In this document: positions 14,290 to 27,873 of the stretch, one piece after another | Numbering within the stretch: the first letter of the stretch is position 1 | How the letters are laid out: every line of letters begins with the position of its first letter | Assembly (NCBI RefSeq): GCF_048564905.1 | Contig: NC_133005.1 | Span: 16,919,501 to 16,983,500 of the forward strand | DNA length: 64,000 nucleotides | Direction: 5' to 3' | Source: Vicugna pacos | Lineage: Eukaryota > Chordata > Mammalia > Artiodactyla > Camelidae | Position numbers and translations under genes: made by a program | The notes under the pieces: generated by a model | The model's input: the letters and a program-made list of their open reading frames with translations, nothing else | Told to the model about the DNA's origin: nothing | The model's database searches: none

Positions 14290-14640
14290 TAATTCTTATG
14301 AAAATTTTCAAACATACACAAAAGTAGAGAGAAAAGTAAAATAACCCCCATATGCTGATGATGAAGACCCAACAATTAGGAGCAGTTCGCTGCACTTTCT
14401 TTCTCTACCCTTCCTTTTTTCTTTCTTTCTCTCTTCTGTTGAAACATTGTCTCATCACAAGGACAAGGTTTGTTTGTTTGTTTCTTTAACTTTGTATCTA
14501 TATGAGATGATGGATGTTCACAAAACTTAATGTGATAATCGTTTCATGAGATATGTAAGTCAAATCATTAAGCTGTCCACCTTAAACTTATCCAGTGTTG
14601 TATGTCAATTATATGTTTGTAAACCTGGAAGAAACAAAAA
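14290..14640 (+). mobile_element. Old L1 3' UTR and tail remnants
   Basis: The first part (attttcaaacatacacaaaa, gtagagagaaaagtaaaata) and the second part (gatgatggatgttcacaaaa, cttaatgtgataatcgtttc, ccaccttaaacttatcc, tatgtcaattatatg) resemble L1M 3' ends. A (TTTG) run sits near 14470. Confidence 0.55.
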
Positions 14641-15059
14641 TGATACAGTCTTCTTTTAAAATGTATTAGTAGGTTATATCTGTATAGTTTTGAAAATTAT
14701 TTTTAGTGAGTGGATAATGTTTTATTGAATTTATGGACCAAACTACTCCACACTGCTAGTTGATAAACTTCCAATTTTGCTACAAAAGATGACTTTGAAA
14801 GGAGTATCTTACTGCAAAAGATGATTTCTTCATCATTTTTAGTCAGAAAATCAGATACATAATATAACAACTTGTATGCCTGATGGGCATTCCTAACAAA
14901 ATTTGTTCCTAATAAGTTTTCAAATAGTTATGGAAGGATATTTAGTGGAAGAAATGAGTATCAAGAAAATAAAGCAGAATTAAGAAAGTCTCTCCATTTT
15001 ATGCCTGACCAGAATATCAGAATGTGACCTTAGTTAACAACTGCGATGAGACCATTCTG

Positions 15060-15352
15060 GATTAGGGCTCCTAAATCCAATGACTAGTATCTCTGTAAAA
15101 AGAGGAGAGGGCATACAGAGACAGGGAAGAAAGGACACGTGATGACAGAGTCAGACTGGAATGTCACAGCTACAAGGCAAGGACCTCAGGGCTACTGGGA
15201 AGAGGAAAAGAAGGATTTTCCCAAGAGCCTCCAGAGGAAGCATGGAGCTGCTGACTCCCTGAGTTGAAACTGCTAGTTTCCAGAACTGTGAGAGGATAAA
15301 TTTCCATTGTTTCAACTCTACCAGTCTGTGGTAAATGTGTTTACCATGACTG
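15060..15352 (+). mobile_element. MLT1-like solo LTR, fossil
   Basis: The segment has acagagacagggaagaaagg, gagcctccagaggaagcatg, tagtttccagaactgtgaga and gataaatttccattgtttc, the usual 3' layout of MLT1 LTRs. It is an ancient, diverged fossil. Confidence 0.65.
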
Positions 15353-15379
15353 GGAAATAAAAATTCTGCTACTTAAATT

Positions 15380-18300
15380 CTTGGATATATATCTTTCATA
15401 TAATATCATATGCTTAAACAGACAAAGCAGGTTTATCATTGTAAGAAGGATCAATCAGCCTCTGGACCTCCCAAGGTCCTGGCTTGAGGGAAGTGCATTT
15501 GAATCCCAGGGGTATTCTTCCTGTTGACTTGACAATGTCTTGGTCTTAGCCTCGAGGGCTGATCCTACACAATCCTGACCTAGAATATATGTTCTATATT
15601 TTGTAACGTAGTTACAGAGCCTTCTGCAAACTAGGTCACATATTGTTTTGTATTACATGGACAAGCTGACTGAGAGGTTCCTGTCACCATCTGCTGTGGG
15701 ATTATGTAGAAGTAGCCTCAATTATACATCCACATAAGATGCTGCAGATTTAACCATCATTTAAACAAATATTGTTACTTAAATCTATCCTCAATTGCCA
15801 ATATTAATAATCCTAAAAAACTGCTGGGAAGTTACGTCCCCAGATCCTGAAATTCTGTCTTATCATTGGAGTTTTAATGAGCTGTCTTATTTGCAATTAC
15901 ACATTCACTTTAAAAAATTTACTCTATGCAATATAATAAAATACAATAATAAATACAATATAACGTTCTTGGCCAAGTGGCAACAAGATTACACAAAGTA
16001 TAAATGAGGCTTGTTCAAATTAAATCACATGGGGAAAAAAGGAGATGAAAAAAGGCCTAAATGCCTTGGACAAAGCTTTGGTTAGCAGCTTATTTGAAAC
16101 AGGTGCTTCACTGCTGGCCATTGTGGACAGTGAATTAGATACTCCTAGGACATGTAATTTTGCCATGTGGTGGCAGGTGCTCATTCTGCAGAGGGTGGCA
16201 ACTGCACACTTGGGACAATTTCACCAAGATTATTTGACCAAGGGCAAAAGGCTCAGGATTAGAGCCCAAGCCTGTCCTGGCCTTTTTTTCTATTAGAACT
16301 CAGTTTCTCCTCTGGCCAGAGGCATATACACCACAGTTTCAAATATATACTTTGTATATACATGCATGTACTATATACAGACACATAAAAATCAATTTCC
16401 TTCTTTGATATGCAATATATGCATATATTCATGCACATGCAAATATAGCTGATATATTTATGTATGTTATACATATGCAAGTACATGATAAATACTGCAT
16501 ATCAAAGAAGGAAACTGATTTTAATAACCACATTTAAAATAACACATACCAGAAAATGAGAAGCTATACCTTAAATATCTCATAACTCTACATACTTACA
16601 TAACCATTTGAAAATGTTATTTATTTTTTTCCTTGCCTAAGCTCAGAACAAATATTTCAGGAAGCCGTTAAATAAATCTGGCATATTCTTGGCCAAAGTT
16701 TGCATATTCAAGTAAACCTGGTGTCCTTCTTGGGTGCCAATCTGACAGTTCACGAGGTGTCTTCCCTCACATGGCGGGAACACTTTGGCTGGTATACCTC
16801 GTGCAGCTCAGCATTCCACAGGACAAACCACTGTGGCAATGATGAATAATTAACTCAGCATTGAACTGGGGTGTGAATAGGCCTGTCTAGGGACTAGCCG
16901 CACTGAATATCCAGGGTAGTGATATGTGCACAGAAGCATCTGCCTCTACAGAACCCACAAGGGTGAGCTAAAATTTCCTAGATACTTCACTCTGGAAACT
17001 TTCTTTTTGAAAAGACACCAATCTGCCCTTTCTCACTTGCTTCTTTCTTCTGGACTTAATAGAAATTTTATGTATTTTTTTTTTTAATGCCAGCTATTTG
17101 GGGGTTAAGTGTCATTTCAAAAGGCCGATCTCCTGGTGAAGAGTTTCCGTGTATGTTCTGGTTTTCTCCCCCCTCCATCCTGCTCAGCCTCCCTCACCTC
17201 CACATAGACTTGAAAACATCCATTTGGCACCTCCAGGCACTGAGAAGAAGATAGTGATTCCTTAGTACAGATTTCCAGATACTTATTGGCTTTTCAGGAG
17301 AACTCTAGGTGTGGCTGTTGGCTTGTGTGTTTAGTCACTGCTTTTCAAGGCACTTGGGGGCCTCAGCATTGAGCACCAGCCATAGCACCGGGGACCCCCA
17401 CCCCATGTGCCCACTCCTGGCCCAGGTTCCCTCCGGTTCCCCACCCTACTGATTCTACTTCATCAAGTGGAAAAGACAGCAGAAAAATACATGTTCCCTG
17501 TTGGCTGCAAAGCGATGCTAATAAAGATCAACCAATCCTACAGCTATGATTTTGGATTAGCTCTTTTGGCTTCTACCGAATGATGGCACATTTCCCAGAC
17601 TGCACTTCTAGGATTGCTAGAAAACACAGTAGGTGCAGGGGGCAGAAGATGCTGTGGCTGAACAGAAATGGGAAATGCTCATGTCTCCCACCTTCTTAGA
17701 CATTCACAGTGTATCTCAAGGAACTATGCAATAAATACGTGTTTAAATTCACTGAGCCCAGCACTTCCAGTGCTCTTCACCATCATCCATTCTGCCTCCT
17801 TCCCACCAGAACTTCTCTTCTTGGCCTTCTTACCAAAATTTCTTGTAGTTCTGAAGATGTCATAAAGATGGATTATCACTGCTATGTGAGTAAGTTTTTC
17901 AGCAAATATTTGATAGGGAGAATAAGACATTTTAGCAACCATGAAGGAGAGAACAAAATGGAAAATCTTTAAATTGTACGGGGAAATTCTGAGGTCATAA
18001 CCCACAAATGGCATCTTAATAAAGGATATCCCTTGTCTGAAGCCATCTGATGTAACAAACAGCCAACCATCTCCGCAAAGAGGTTGGAAAGCAACCCCGT
18101 GAAGATGCGGGGCAGAGTGAACAAGAAACACCCCCACCCCTTGCTGTATCCTTCATCGTAAAGGGGAGGGGAAAGAAAGGGGAATTAGGCAAATAAACAA
18201 AAAGCCAGCACGTCTCTGCAGACATAACACAGCCTAGTTGCAGAAGAGGAGAGAAGACCTAAGTTGTAGGAGCAGTGATGAACACCGCTCAAGGAAGGAG

Positions 18301-20030
18301 GGCTGAGAGGCTCACGGAACACAGCTTGGAGTGACGCCTGAATATCACGCGGATGCTCCACGAAGCGCAGCTTAGCACCGACTCTCCTATTGTTCACCCC
18401 CTACCACTCAGCAATAACACCAGAAATGCAAACGATAAAACCCATCACAGCAACAGGGGGTGGGGAAAGAGAAATATAGACACTTGTTTAATTGTCATCA
18501 GCTCTGGAACTGTTTCTTGTCACCAACCACTATTATTGGCTAATAGTGACAAGGCTGCTGCCATCGCCCGTGGCGTTTGCACCTACCGACAAAGCAGGAA
18601 AGAGCACCTGGCACTCCGAGTCTCCCTGAATTTGACAAATGCACCTTAGCACCCACCCTGGTACTTCTATTTCATGTACGGGCGGGAGTAAATGAGGGGA
18701 CCGTTTTACTCTACATTAAATAGAAAATAATATCACAAGACATTAAAGCGAGGCTTCTTGATTCATGCTGAGTCATTTTCCTTCTCAATGTTAGCATTTT
18801 TTTTTTCCTTCCACATTCAAGTTTAGTTTCCGAGAGCTGAGAGGCTTCATCTCTGTTCTTCAGCCCAGAGATAATTTACACGTAGGCAGCCCAGGAACAG
18901 GAGGACCTGTGGAGAACTCAGGAGCCCCAGCAGCCACCTTTGCTGGGTGATTTCTTTGTGTGTCTTGGGAGTCGTTACACTCTAGTAATGAGACGAAAAA
19001 GCAGTTGCACTAGAATGCCCTGCCGCTGTCTCCTGAGGGGGCAGGGAAGGCAAACAGGGAGCTCACAGGAGTGGAAGGAGGTCGTGGAAGGAAACCCTGG
19101 CTCTAGAATAATCTTGTGGCAGGAGGGAACTTAACTTGGGCAGCCCTGAGTTCAAGGCTTCTGAAGAGCACCACATGCAGGAGGGTAGAAGCAATCACAA
19201 GCAGTTGCAAAAGCACCTAGTTGCCTCATCGGAAGAGACGCAGCATCACATGCTGACCTCACAGCACAGGACCCCGATAAATAAGTGACCAGAAGCTCCT
19301 GTAAATGCCCAAGCCCTTCCTAAGGATCTGCCTTAACCTGGAAAAGCCACTTAGAAACATTTTTCTTATTGCTATAAAATAACACCACCCCTCTGACGTT
19401 CCTGAGATTAAAAAAAAAAATTTAAAAATCATGTAGAACACAGAGTTGCTGGTGCTTAAAGATAATCTCCTAACACATCAGAATCCTGAAGCCTCTTTGT
19501 CAGCACAGGATTAAGAGATTTTTCTTAGGATGATGAATTGCTTGTGACAAACTAATTTACTGCAGCAAACTGAAGGGTAGAATTAGGGAGAAGAAAGTAG
19601 AACCAAAGTGTTTTTCTTTAGCTCATTACAAATAGATGAGATGAAAACAAAATTAATGGAGAGGTTGCTCTGGTTGGGTACTGCTCCAAGAGCTCACTGG
19701 GTCTTCACTTACGAGGTGGGGACCTCTGTTATCCCTGAGCTGCAGTGAGGACACTAAAATATAAACTGTTATGACAACTAATCCAAGGCCAGCCAGCCAG
19801 GAAGCCATGGGGCTCCATCAGTGTTCTTATGTACCTCCCACGCGGCCTAAATGAAACAGCATCCGTTCAGGCCAAGAGAAAACAATCTTTGAATCTCCAA
19901 CCACTACATTCATAGAACTTTATCTAAACATTAAAATGCATTTGAGACCATTTCAGAAATTGATAGAGGGAGAGAGATCTTATGAGTAAATTAAAATTTG
20001 ATTTAAACAATTACTTAAGAAAAGGGGGGA
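15380..20030. other. Large-intron stretch, mostly unexplained
   Basis: Apart from the hairpin at 16387-16522, I see no gene, RNA gene or repeat that I can name. Open frames of 60-137 codons on both strands lack family motifs and look like chance. Confidence 0.4.
16387..16522. repeat. Long near-perfect inverted repeat (hairpin)
   Basis: The left arm at 16387-16417 (starting aaaatcaatttccttctttg) is the reverse complement of the right arm at 16492-16522 (ending aagaaggaaactgatttt) with 29 of 31 positions matching. The intervening 74 bases are AT-rich and continue to pair imperfectly (catgcacatgcaaat against the reverse complement of tatgcaagtacatg). It could be a palindromic MITE or a precursor-like hairpin. 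Confidence 0.7.
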
Positions 20031-20049
20031 ACAACTCAACTTAAAAACA

Positions 20050-20428
20050 AAACAGAAAGAGAAAGAAAAATAGCATATGATAACATTTTTATGCGGAACC
20101 CCCCCCCCCAAAAAAAGACACAAATGAACTTATTTAAAAAACAGAAATAGACCCACAGACACAGAAAACAATCTTACAGTTACCAGTGCGGAAAGGGTGG
20201 GTGGAGGGGTAAACTGGGAGTTTGGGATCTGCAGATACTAACTACTGTATTTGAAACAGATAAACAGCAAGGTCCTACTGTATAGTACAGGGAACTATAT
20301 TCAATATTTTGTCACAGCCTATAATGAAAAAGAATATGAAAAGGAATGTATATATATCTGAATCACTATGTCGTGCACCAGAAATCAACACAACATTGTA
20401 AACTGACTATACTTCAATTAAAAAAAAA
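20050..20428 (+). mobile_element. L1 3' end fragment
   Basis: The fragment runs from agaaagagaaagaaaaatag through gacccacagacacagaaaac, gatctgcagatactaactac, gtacagggaactatattcaa and gtaaactgactatacttcaa to a short A tail. A run of C interrupts it near 20100. Confidence 0.8.
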
Positions 20429-20769
20429 AACACAGAAGAGGATAGTATAGTATTTTTCAGACAAAGGAGTATGTGACCAAAATCATATAAAATGAGCTCA
20501 ATCAGATTCATAACTGTAAATATGCAATTTGAAATGATGAGAGACCACGTTTACTGTCACAGTCCGGAAGTGGCATGCTGCCATACTGGACAGAGCATGC
20601 TCTGTGATGCTCCGGGACGTTGTCCCAGGCAGTGGGGATGCTGCACTGAACCTCCACTCCTACTCTCAAGTAGCTGTTACACTATTAAAGTTGGGTATGT
20701 ATCCATGCAGAATTTTTGTGCATTTTATGTGCATGTATAAACAGATAGTTGTAGGGTAATAATAATAAG

Positions 20770-20980
20770 ATAGTCTTGCAATTTGCCTTTTCACTCAGCA
20801 ATGTATCACTCTCATCTCCCTACATTCAAACACTGAGAGCCAAGTCGTTACTTTTAATGGATGCTGTGCAGTAATTTACAGTATGGCTATAACAGCTTCA
20901 ACCAATCCCTATCAATGGATTTGAGTTGTTTCTAATCTTCTTTATTCAGATAACACTGCATGACATTAGAGCATAATTTT
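20770..20980 (-). mobile_element. Old L1-like fragment, reverse orientation
   Basis: Phrases such as gccttttcactcagcaatgt and tatcaatggatttgagttgt, followed by ttctaatcttc, match the reversed L1 tail pattern. It is strongly diverged. Confidence 0.45.
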
Positions 20981-21561
20981 AAAAATTTCTTGCTCTTACT
21001 AGCATGACATTATAGCAAGCTTGCTCTTAACAACCTGATTAAAGAAATCATTCCTAGGGTAAGTATTTGGTGGACTATAAAATCGGGGACTTCCTTAGCT
21101 TAGTCAGGCCTAAGATGTCTTACTTCTGTAACTGGATCTAAACTTGTGGAGTGATTTTCAACAAACTGACCCACCAAAAAGCCGAGAAGACATAATTTGC
21201 CAGATGACTGAGTGTCCTGAAAATGTGACTGTTTTCCTGAAGTTGCGCAAACTACTCAACCGGAAGAGCTCACACTTCTTACTGAGTAACTCTGCTTTTT
21301 GAGGACGCATCCTCAAACACAAACCAGACCTTTTCAGTTTTAACACCAGATACCCTGTGTTTCAGCTTCTTCAGAACGTCTACGTCCAGCATCTTCCTTA
21401 GCAAGACCTTGCCCAGGGCTGCTTCCCTGTCTGGAGAGAAAGCTGGTCTACCCTCTCTGCTGTGATACATCATTCATCTTTCCGGCCCAAACAGCTACTG
21501 ACATCCCTCTGAACCTCACTCTGAATACTCATGCCTTGGCTCAATGCTCCAAACACCTTCT

Positions 21562-21607
21562 GATATACTACCCTTTGGGCACTCAGATATACTACCCTTT
21601 GGGCACT
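21562..21607 (+). repeat. 24-bp tandem duplication
   Basis: The unit gatatactaccctttgggc followed by actca occurs twice head to tail. The second copy matches over 22 bases. It is a local duplication with no evident function. Confidence 0.8.
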
Positions 21608-22039
21608 TTGGTCACACTTATCCGCGTATACACAGACACCTGCTTACGTATATGTACGTGTGTACAATTTTTGAGGGTAAGTGTACATGACTTTTTCAAC
21701 TTCACATTCATAGAGTAGGTACTAAATAATTGTTGAAAACATCTTTTCCTTTGAGAAGAATACCTTCAATGAATACATCAATGATACACCAGTTTTCCTG
21801 ATCAAACTAGTAAATGCTAACAAAAGTTACTGCTCATACACTCTGACGGGTTATTTGTCAACCTATATTTAAAGCTCTAAATACGTATACACTACTTGAT
21901 GCAAAAAAAATCCACTTCAACAAATTCATGTTCTGGAAACAATCAGGCACACTCCCAAAACTTTACACGTAGGGGTCTTAGATGCAATACTGCGTATAAG
22001 AAAGAAAAACAGAAATGACTTCAGTGCTTCAATGACATA

Positions 22040-22215
22040 AATTACAGCATACAAAAATGGAATCCATGCAGCCAATAAAAATATTTCATGACATGGGAAA
22101 GCACTCTCCATTGTGTGATAAAAAATTAACCCTCTGAAATATGAATCTAAATGAGTACACGCAGTAAAATCCAATTTTATTAAAAATAAAATAGAGGGAA
22201 GAAATGAGTTTGGAA
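22040..22215 (+). mobile_element. Old L1 ORF2 3'-end remnant
   Basis: The text aaaatggaatccatgcagcc, aataaaaatatttcatgaca, tgggaaagcactc, then ccaattttattaaaaataaa follows the order of old mammalian L1 3' ends. It is very diverged. Confidence 0.45.
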
Positions 22216-23769
22216 GTAAAGGGACCAGCATGGTAACAGAGTTCTCTATGGGCAGTGGATTTACGCATGACCATTGACACATTTTTATACTGTCAGATTC
22301 TTTTTCTGATGCATATTTTAGCTACTCTGCCTTTTTTCAGGATAAAACCTGCTAAACATATTTGTGGAATGAATGAATCCACATTATCTTCAGGCACATA
22401 AAAATCTGAAGATGTTATCGAACACACACTTTCTTTTTTTCTCTAGAAAATGCTGAAGTGCAACAGAGCAGGCATTTATTTTGAACTTTTTCCTATAGAA
22501 TCAACAAAGAATGTCAATGTTCTAGGGAACAGGGACCATGTAGATTTACTATGATGCTGGTTCAGTACATGCTGGAGGTGAGTTAAGCAGATGCAATGTA
22601 TCAATCAAGAGGCTGCAAAGAAGACCAGAAATTTGGAAAAAGGTCTTGTATTCTTATTTTGCTGTTTTCACATAAGTCCCTTAAATAAACCCTCATACTG
22701 TCTGCCATCAGTTTCTTCACATATGAAAGAAACGACCAGAGAACACTGAATAAACAGTCTTTGAACGTGAAATCTGAGGCTAAGACATCAACTGCAGAAT
22801 CCCATCAAGGATAATCCAGTACAGAAATTTCAAGTGCTTCTGATAAAAACACTACAATGTTGGGAAGGAACACCTGTAAGACTGTTTTTAGAGATCTGAA
22901 GCAATACTTCTACACATATTGACACTAATAAAACTACATTCTACATACAGACATTTCTTCAGCATAGACCGACGTATGTCCACATCCATTGGGAACAATT
23001 TCACATTTCTGGACTCTGTTCATATAAAGTGCTGAGTAAAAAGTAGGAGCTCAACAATCTCTTCCCCTTTTCTATTCAAAGAGCCCATTTCCCTGGAACA
23101 GATTAGAGTTTCAGTGGAAAAGAAACATACGGGAAGGGAAGACAAACCTTGGAAGTGTTCTGGCACATTTGTTCATGCAGCTATGTCTAAAAGGTACTGG
23201 CATTACACACTCTCTGCTTTCTGAGTGCAAGTATGTGGAACATGATTTAATCCATCTGCTGATGCCCCGTGGCCACCACGTGCTCCTAGAAACACACATG
23301 CAGGTCTCCTGTCTCTTTTCTGATCCACTTACCCAGACCCGCACCCTCCCATCCAGCCTCTTCCATGCGCTCTTAGATCTGTTAGTGCGTGTTGTAGCTT
23401 CTAGGAGGCTTCCTTTTTTTGTGTGTGAAAAACAAAGGAAAGGAGGAAGGAATCTTTACTCTTGATTTTGGAACTGAAAAATCCTCATGGCTTACTTATT
23501 TATTTTTTTAATTAACAACCTGCCATCAGGTTAACGTTGAGCATTAGTTGCAGAAAATCCACCCTCCCGTGAAGTACACGTTATTCAAAACACACAGCAA
23601 AATAACCCAAAGTAACCTGCACGACACTGTGATGTGTTCTCGTACAGCACAGAAGTCAGATCTGCGTCGAGAACCACACACACGTGCATGCACGCAGTTC
23701 TGAGCCTCGTTCTGTTGTACCCTAGGATTAAGGAGCACATACTTCACAAGGATGCTGTGAGGAAGACAG

Positions 23770-23880
23770 TATCAGTACCTCTGCTCTCCAGGCTGGGAAA
23801 TGAGGGTTTTAGAGGTGAAGTTACTGTCCCGAGGTCACTAGGCTAGCCGTGGAGAGTCAGGACTTGAACCCTGGTTAATT
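23770..23880 (-). repeat. MIR SINE, reverse orientation
   Basis: The phrases gctgggaaatgagggtttta, gtcccgaggtcactaggcta and gagtcaggacttgaaccctg are the reversed MIR core. Confidence 0.65.
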
Positions 23881-24531
23881 TGATGTAGTTTGCTGTACTG
23901 TTTCCTTATGGTTCAATAGACTCTGAGGATACAGCAGATCTCTGTTTTCTTTTAATGTTCTGGGCATAGTTAGGAGTTGTAAAAAGTTAATATGTTTGGG
24001 TTTAAGCAAAATCCTATGACTTGGTCCAATGTTTGATTCCTCCCATTGATCTACCTTAGAATAACCAAAGGTGGTTTTCTACGGCCTGAGGACTGGGATT
24101 TTTTTTTTTTTCCTGAAATTGAACTCTCTTGTGGATTTAGGGGAAAAAAAATCCAGGCATGTTGATACTTGAGTTCAATTTAAATCTTTTAGTGAAACCA
24201 ACTGACAAGATATCTATGGTTCTGCATCACTGATGTCTTTTCCTCCTTTGAATGATGGTATAAATATATTCTCCCCAAACATATTTGTGAAAATCGAAAG
24301 CAATGTAAAATGATTATGTTTCAAAATAAGAAAGAACCTTAAAGACAATGTAGTCGTGCCCATTCATTTCTTACTAGGAAACCTGAGGTTACTATTTACC
24401 CTGATTTCTTAGGCTACAAAGTGTGGCGGCATCGCAAGAACGGACGTTTTTTAACCATAGGTGAAATATTTTATAATCATGTAATTTAAGAAAAAAAATA
24501 CATATGTATACATAAAAATAGCCTGTATCTA

Positions 24532-24771
<240 letters not shown>

Positions 24772-24772
24772 T

Positions 24773-25464
24773 CAGCCTTTATGAAAAATAGTATGGAGAT
24801 TCCTCAAAAAACTAAAAATAGACTTACCATATGGATCCAGCAATCCCACTCCTGGGCATATATCCAGAGGGAACCTTAATTCACAAAGACACATGCATCC
24901 CAATGTTCACAGCAGCTCTATTTACAATAGCCAAGACATGGAAACAACCTAAATATCCATTGACAGATGACTGGATAAAGAAGTTGTGTGATATTTATAC
25001 AATGGAGTACTACTCAGCCATAAAAAAGAATAAAATAATGCCATTTGCAGCAACATGGATGGACCTGGAGATTGTCATTCTAAGTGAAGTAAGCCAGAAA
25101 GAGAAAGAAAAATACCATATGATATTACTCATATGTGGAATCAAAAAAAAAAAAAGAAAAAGAAACTTGTTTACAAAACAGAAACAGACTCACAGACATA
25201 GAAAACAAACTTATGGTTACTGGAGGGGGAGGGTAGGAAGGGATAAACTAGGGGTCTGAGATTTGCAGATACTAACTACTATATATAAAATAGATAAACA
25301 ACAAGTTTCTACTGTGCAGCACAGGGAACTATATTCAACATCTTGTAGTAACTTATGGTAAAAAGAATATGAAAATGAATATACGTATGTTCCTATATGA
25401 CTGAAGTATCGTGCTGTACACCAGGAACTGACACAACATTGTAAACCGACTGTACTTCAGTAAT
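24773..25464 (+). mobile_element. 5'-truncated L1 with target duplications, beside a splice acceptor
   Basis: This is about 690 bp of L1: the ORF2 C-terminus (frame 24831-25259 includes MDPAIPLLGIYPEGTLIHKD and MEYYSAIKKNKIMPFAATWM) and the 3' UTR ending gtaaaccgactgtacttcag. Identical 12-bp repeats gaaatgggactt flank it at 24761-24772 and 25465-25476. It lies antisense to PLCB4 and starts 23 bases upstream (in transcript terms) of the C2 exon at 24546-24750. The preserved copy of the target site supplies most of that exon's polypyrimidine tract. Confidence 0.9.
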
Positions 25465-25739
25465 GAAATGGGACTTTTCATTGGTTTTTGAGATGCAGCT
25501 CCCAAGAATGACAAGTCTAGGAATCTGGACCATATTCACACTGTTCTTAAACACTCCTTTATGGCTAAAATAAGCCCACGGTCAATTTGCATTCCTAACG
25601 TACACTGTATAGGGTGCAGTGTCCAAGCCATTGAGGAAGGCAGTTGGAAAAGGTTTCCTGGAAATCACTCCCTGAAAATTGTAGGTGGCATGGATGTGAA
25701 AGATTACAAACCCACATTTTGCCATCTTTCCCCATCGCA

Positions 25740-25860
25740 CTCATGTCATGGATGAGCAGAAAGAGACTCCGAGAAATAAAGTGACTTGTCTTGATCTCAG
25801 AGATGGTCAGTGACAGCTGGTTCTGGGCACTGGGGCTCTTGACTTCTAATCCTGTGATCT
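25740..25860 (-). repeat. MIR-like SINE, reverse orientation
   Basis: The phrases gagaaataaagtgacttgtc, ttgatctcagagatggtcag and ttgacttctaatcctgtgat fit a reversed MIR core. Confidence 0.5.
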
Positions 25861-25864
25861 ATCT

Positions 25865-27708
25865 ACTCCCTGGGCTGCTTCTGACATCTAGTCCTGTTCT
25901 TCAGAATCTAGAAAGTATCTTAGAGGAAACGCCTCAAACATAAAAGACAATTTATATACAAATTTGGATTCTCCCTTTACCTTGTACTCTGCAGTATTTA
26001 ACATCTTTGGGGTGATTAAATAGAGTAAGAAGGGGCAGCTCCAAACATTAACATATACCTAAGACGTCTACTCCTGCCATCCTCAACTGAGTAAACGCAC
26101 ATAAAATCTGCACTCAGGCAGCAGAATCCCTACTCGGATATAAAAGAACAACATGAAAAAAGAAATCCACTGTTTTTCATCAGGAATGCCTTTTTAGTGG
26201 CTACAGCAGCCAAGTCATCTTGGCTGATTTGAGCAAAAATTAGCCAAGATGCTAGACAATGAAAATAAAAGATAAAGCTAGACAATGAGCTGGCTGCCTA
26301 CTTACACCTAGAGGTTATAATTTAATTCCAACTTCATGAAGATTAAAAGAAGAAACCAGATTCAGCCAGCTTTAGTCACTGTACTGTCTCTCACATGGTG
26401 AAAGGGGGCTTTCCTCGTGAGATTAGTGCAAAGAGCAAAAACAGTAACAAGAAAGCAAAAAAAGTTAAATAAAGCACTTGGTATCAGTAAAAGGCAATGT
26501 AACTTCTGAAGAACAGGGATGGGTCCAAAACTGGCATCTTGCTTCCGGGGCCAGTAATGTCACATGTGAAAATCAAGTCTGATCTGTCCCCACTCACCAC
26601 AAACAATGCCTGAAGCCAACTTCCTGAATTTCTAGAAATATGTGTAGAGATTATTCATTATGCTCAAAACACTGGCCATAGTGACAACAGATCCAGCCAT
26701 TCAGCTATAACAAACCGGGAAACCTGGGAAGGAAAAAGGCATGCATCACAGCTGTGTATGCAATTCACACTGCACTCTGACTGCAGAAGAGAAGGCGAGG
26801 ACGGCAGGAGGGGAGGGCTGCATGGATAACGCTAGTCCTGTACCAGGGAGAGCCGACATTTCAAAATAGCTTGATTCATTGAATTATACTGATCTTCTGT
26901 AATCTGATTTCTGTAACCCAGTTAGCCAATTCTGAGGTTGATAATCCCTATTTTTGTCAAGATAAAAAGCCGATCATCTGTGTTGCATGACATACAAACA
27001 GAACAGAAGCATTTGGAAAACCTGTGCCTTAAGAAAAAGCAAGAAACCATCTTGGCCAGGATCACACAACATGTGAGAGAGAAGCACAGACATTCTTGGA
27101 GGCAGCACCACCAATGCATGGATTTTTCAATCCATCTTCAGTTGACAAAAGAAAAACAACTGGAAAAGATAGTCACAAGATTAAAACCTGAATCATTAGA
27201 GGGAATGATGCTCTAAAGATAAAGGATAATAGGAAGAAAAAAACCCAAAAAGCCAAAAAAAGCAGGTGACACACAGAAAGCTGTGAGTTGCCACACTCTC
27301 TGGATGCACAGGACAGTACCAACTGACCCACTGAAGGACATTCATTGGCCTTAGTTCTGGTGCAACATCCTACCTGGCCTCTTGGCTAAAGGGACAGTAC
27401 CGGTACCCAGCTGCTGCCAGGGCAGGGAAGAGCTCACCCACGTACGATGGTGTCCACTCGTGGGGGCTCACCCTAAGTAGACCTGGAGCCTGGGCATGGC
27501 CATGTGGCAGGTGGGCTCCTCCAAGGAGGAAGGAGAGCCCAAAGGAGGAGTGGGACAGACAGACAGACCAACACTCACATGGCGGCTGCAGAACGGACGC
27601 ATCAGAAGGGGCAAAGAAGACATCTGGGCTTGAATAACGGCCCCTACACGCACCGAAATGCGGCTCCCGACTTGGCCGAGTGAGACTGACACGTGGAAAA
27701 TACCCTAC
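25865..27708. other. Intron with nothing recognised
   Basis: No repeat, exon or RNA gene could be supported between the MIR and the first C2 exon. A reading frame across 27370-27933 is the real exon plus read-through into intron on both sides. Confidence 0.4.
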
Positions 27709-27873
27709 CTTCCGAAACACAAATGACTCTTCATTGTAAACGGGGTTGAGTCCATTGTTCATCACCATGCGGGTTCGGAATTCTTTCCGGATGGTGTCGG
27801 TGGGCAGCCCGTACATATCCACCTCCACGTACGTGCCGATTTTCTTATCGGATAAGAACTGACCCGAGATGAC
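27709..27873 (-). CDS. PLCB4: PLCB4 exon: C2 domain, first part
   Basis: This exon is exactly 55 codons: [20 protein letters not shown], then [20 protein letters not shown], then [15 protein letters not shown]. These are the opening strands of the C2 domain (I.G..L, Y.EV.., N.GLNPV.NE..F.F), which packs against the catalytic barrel in PLC-beta. It is phase 0 at both ends. Acceptor gctgctccag, donor CGGAAG|gtaggg. The reading frame runs on past the donor into intron, which is not protein. Confidence 0.97.

Noticed and set aside
24831-25259. 142-codon frame with a protein-like composition
   Set aside because: It is the ORF2 C-terminus of a 5'-truncated L1, not a host gene.
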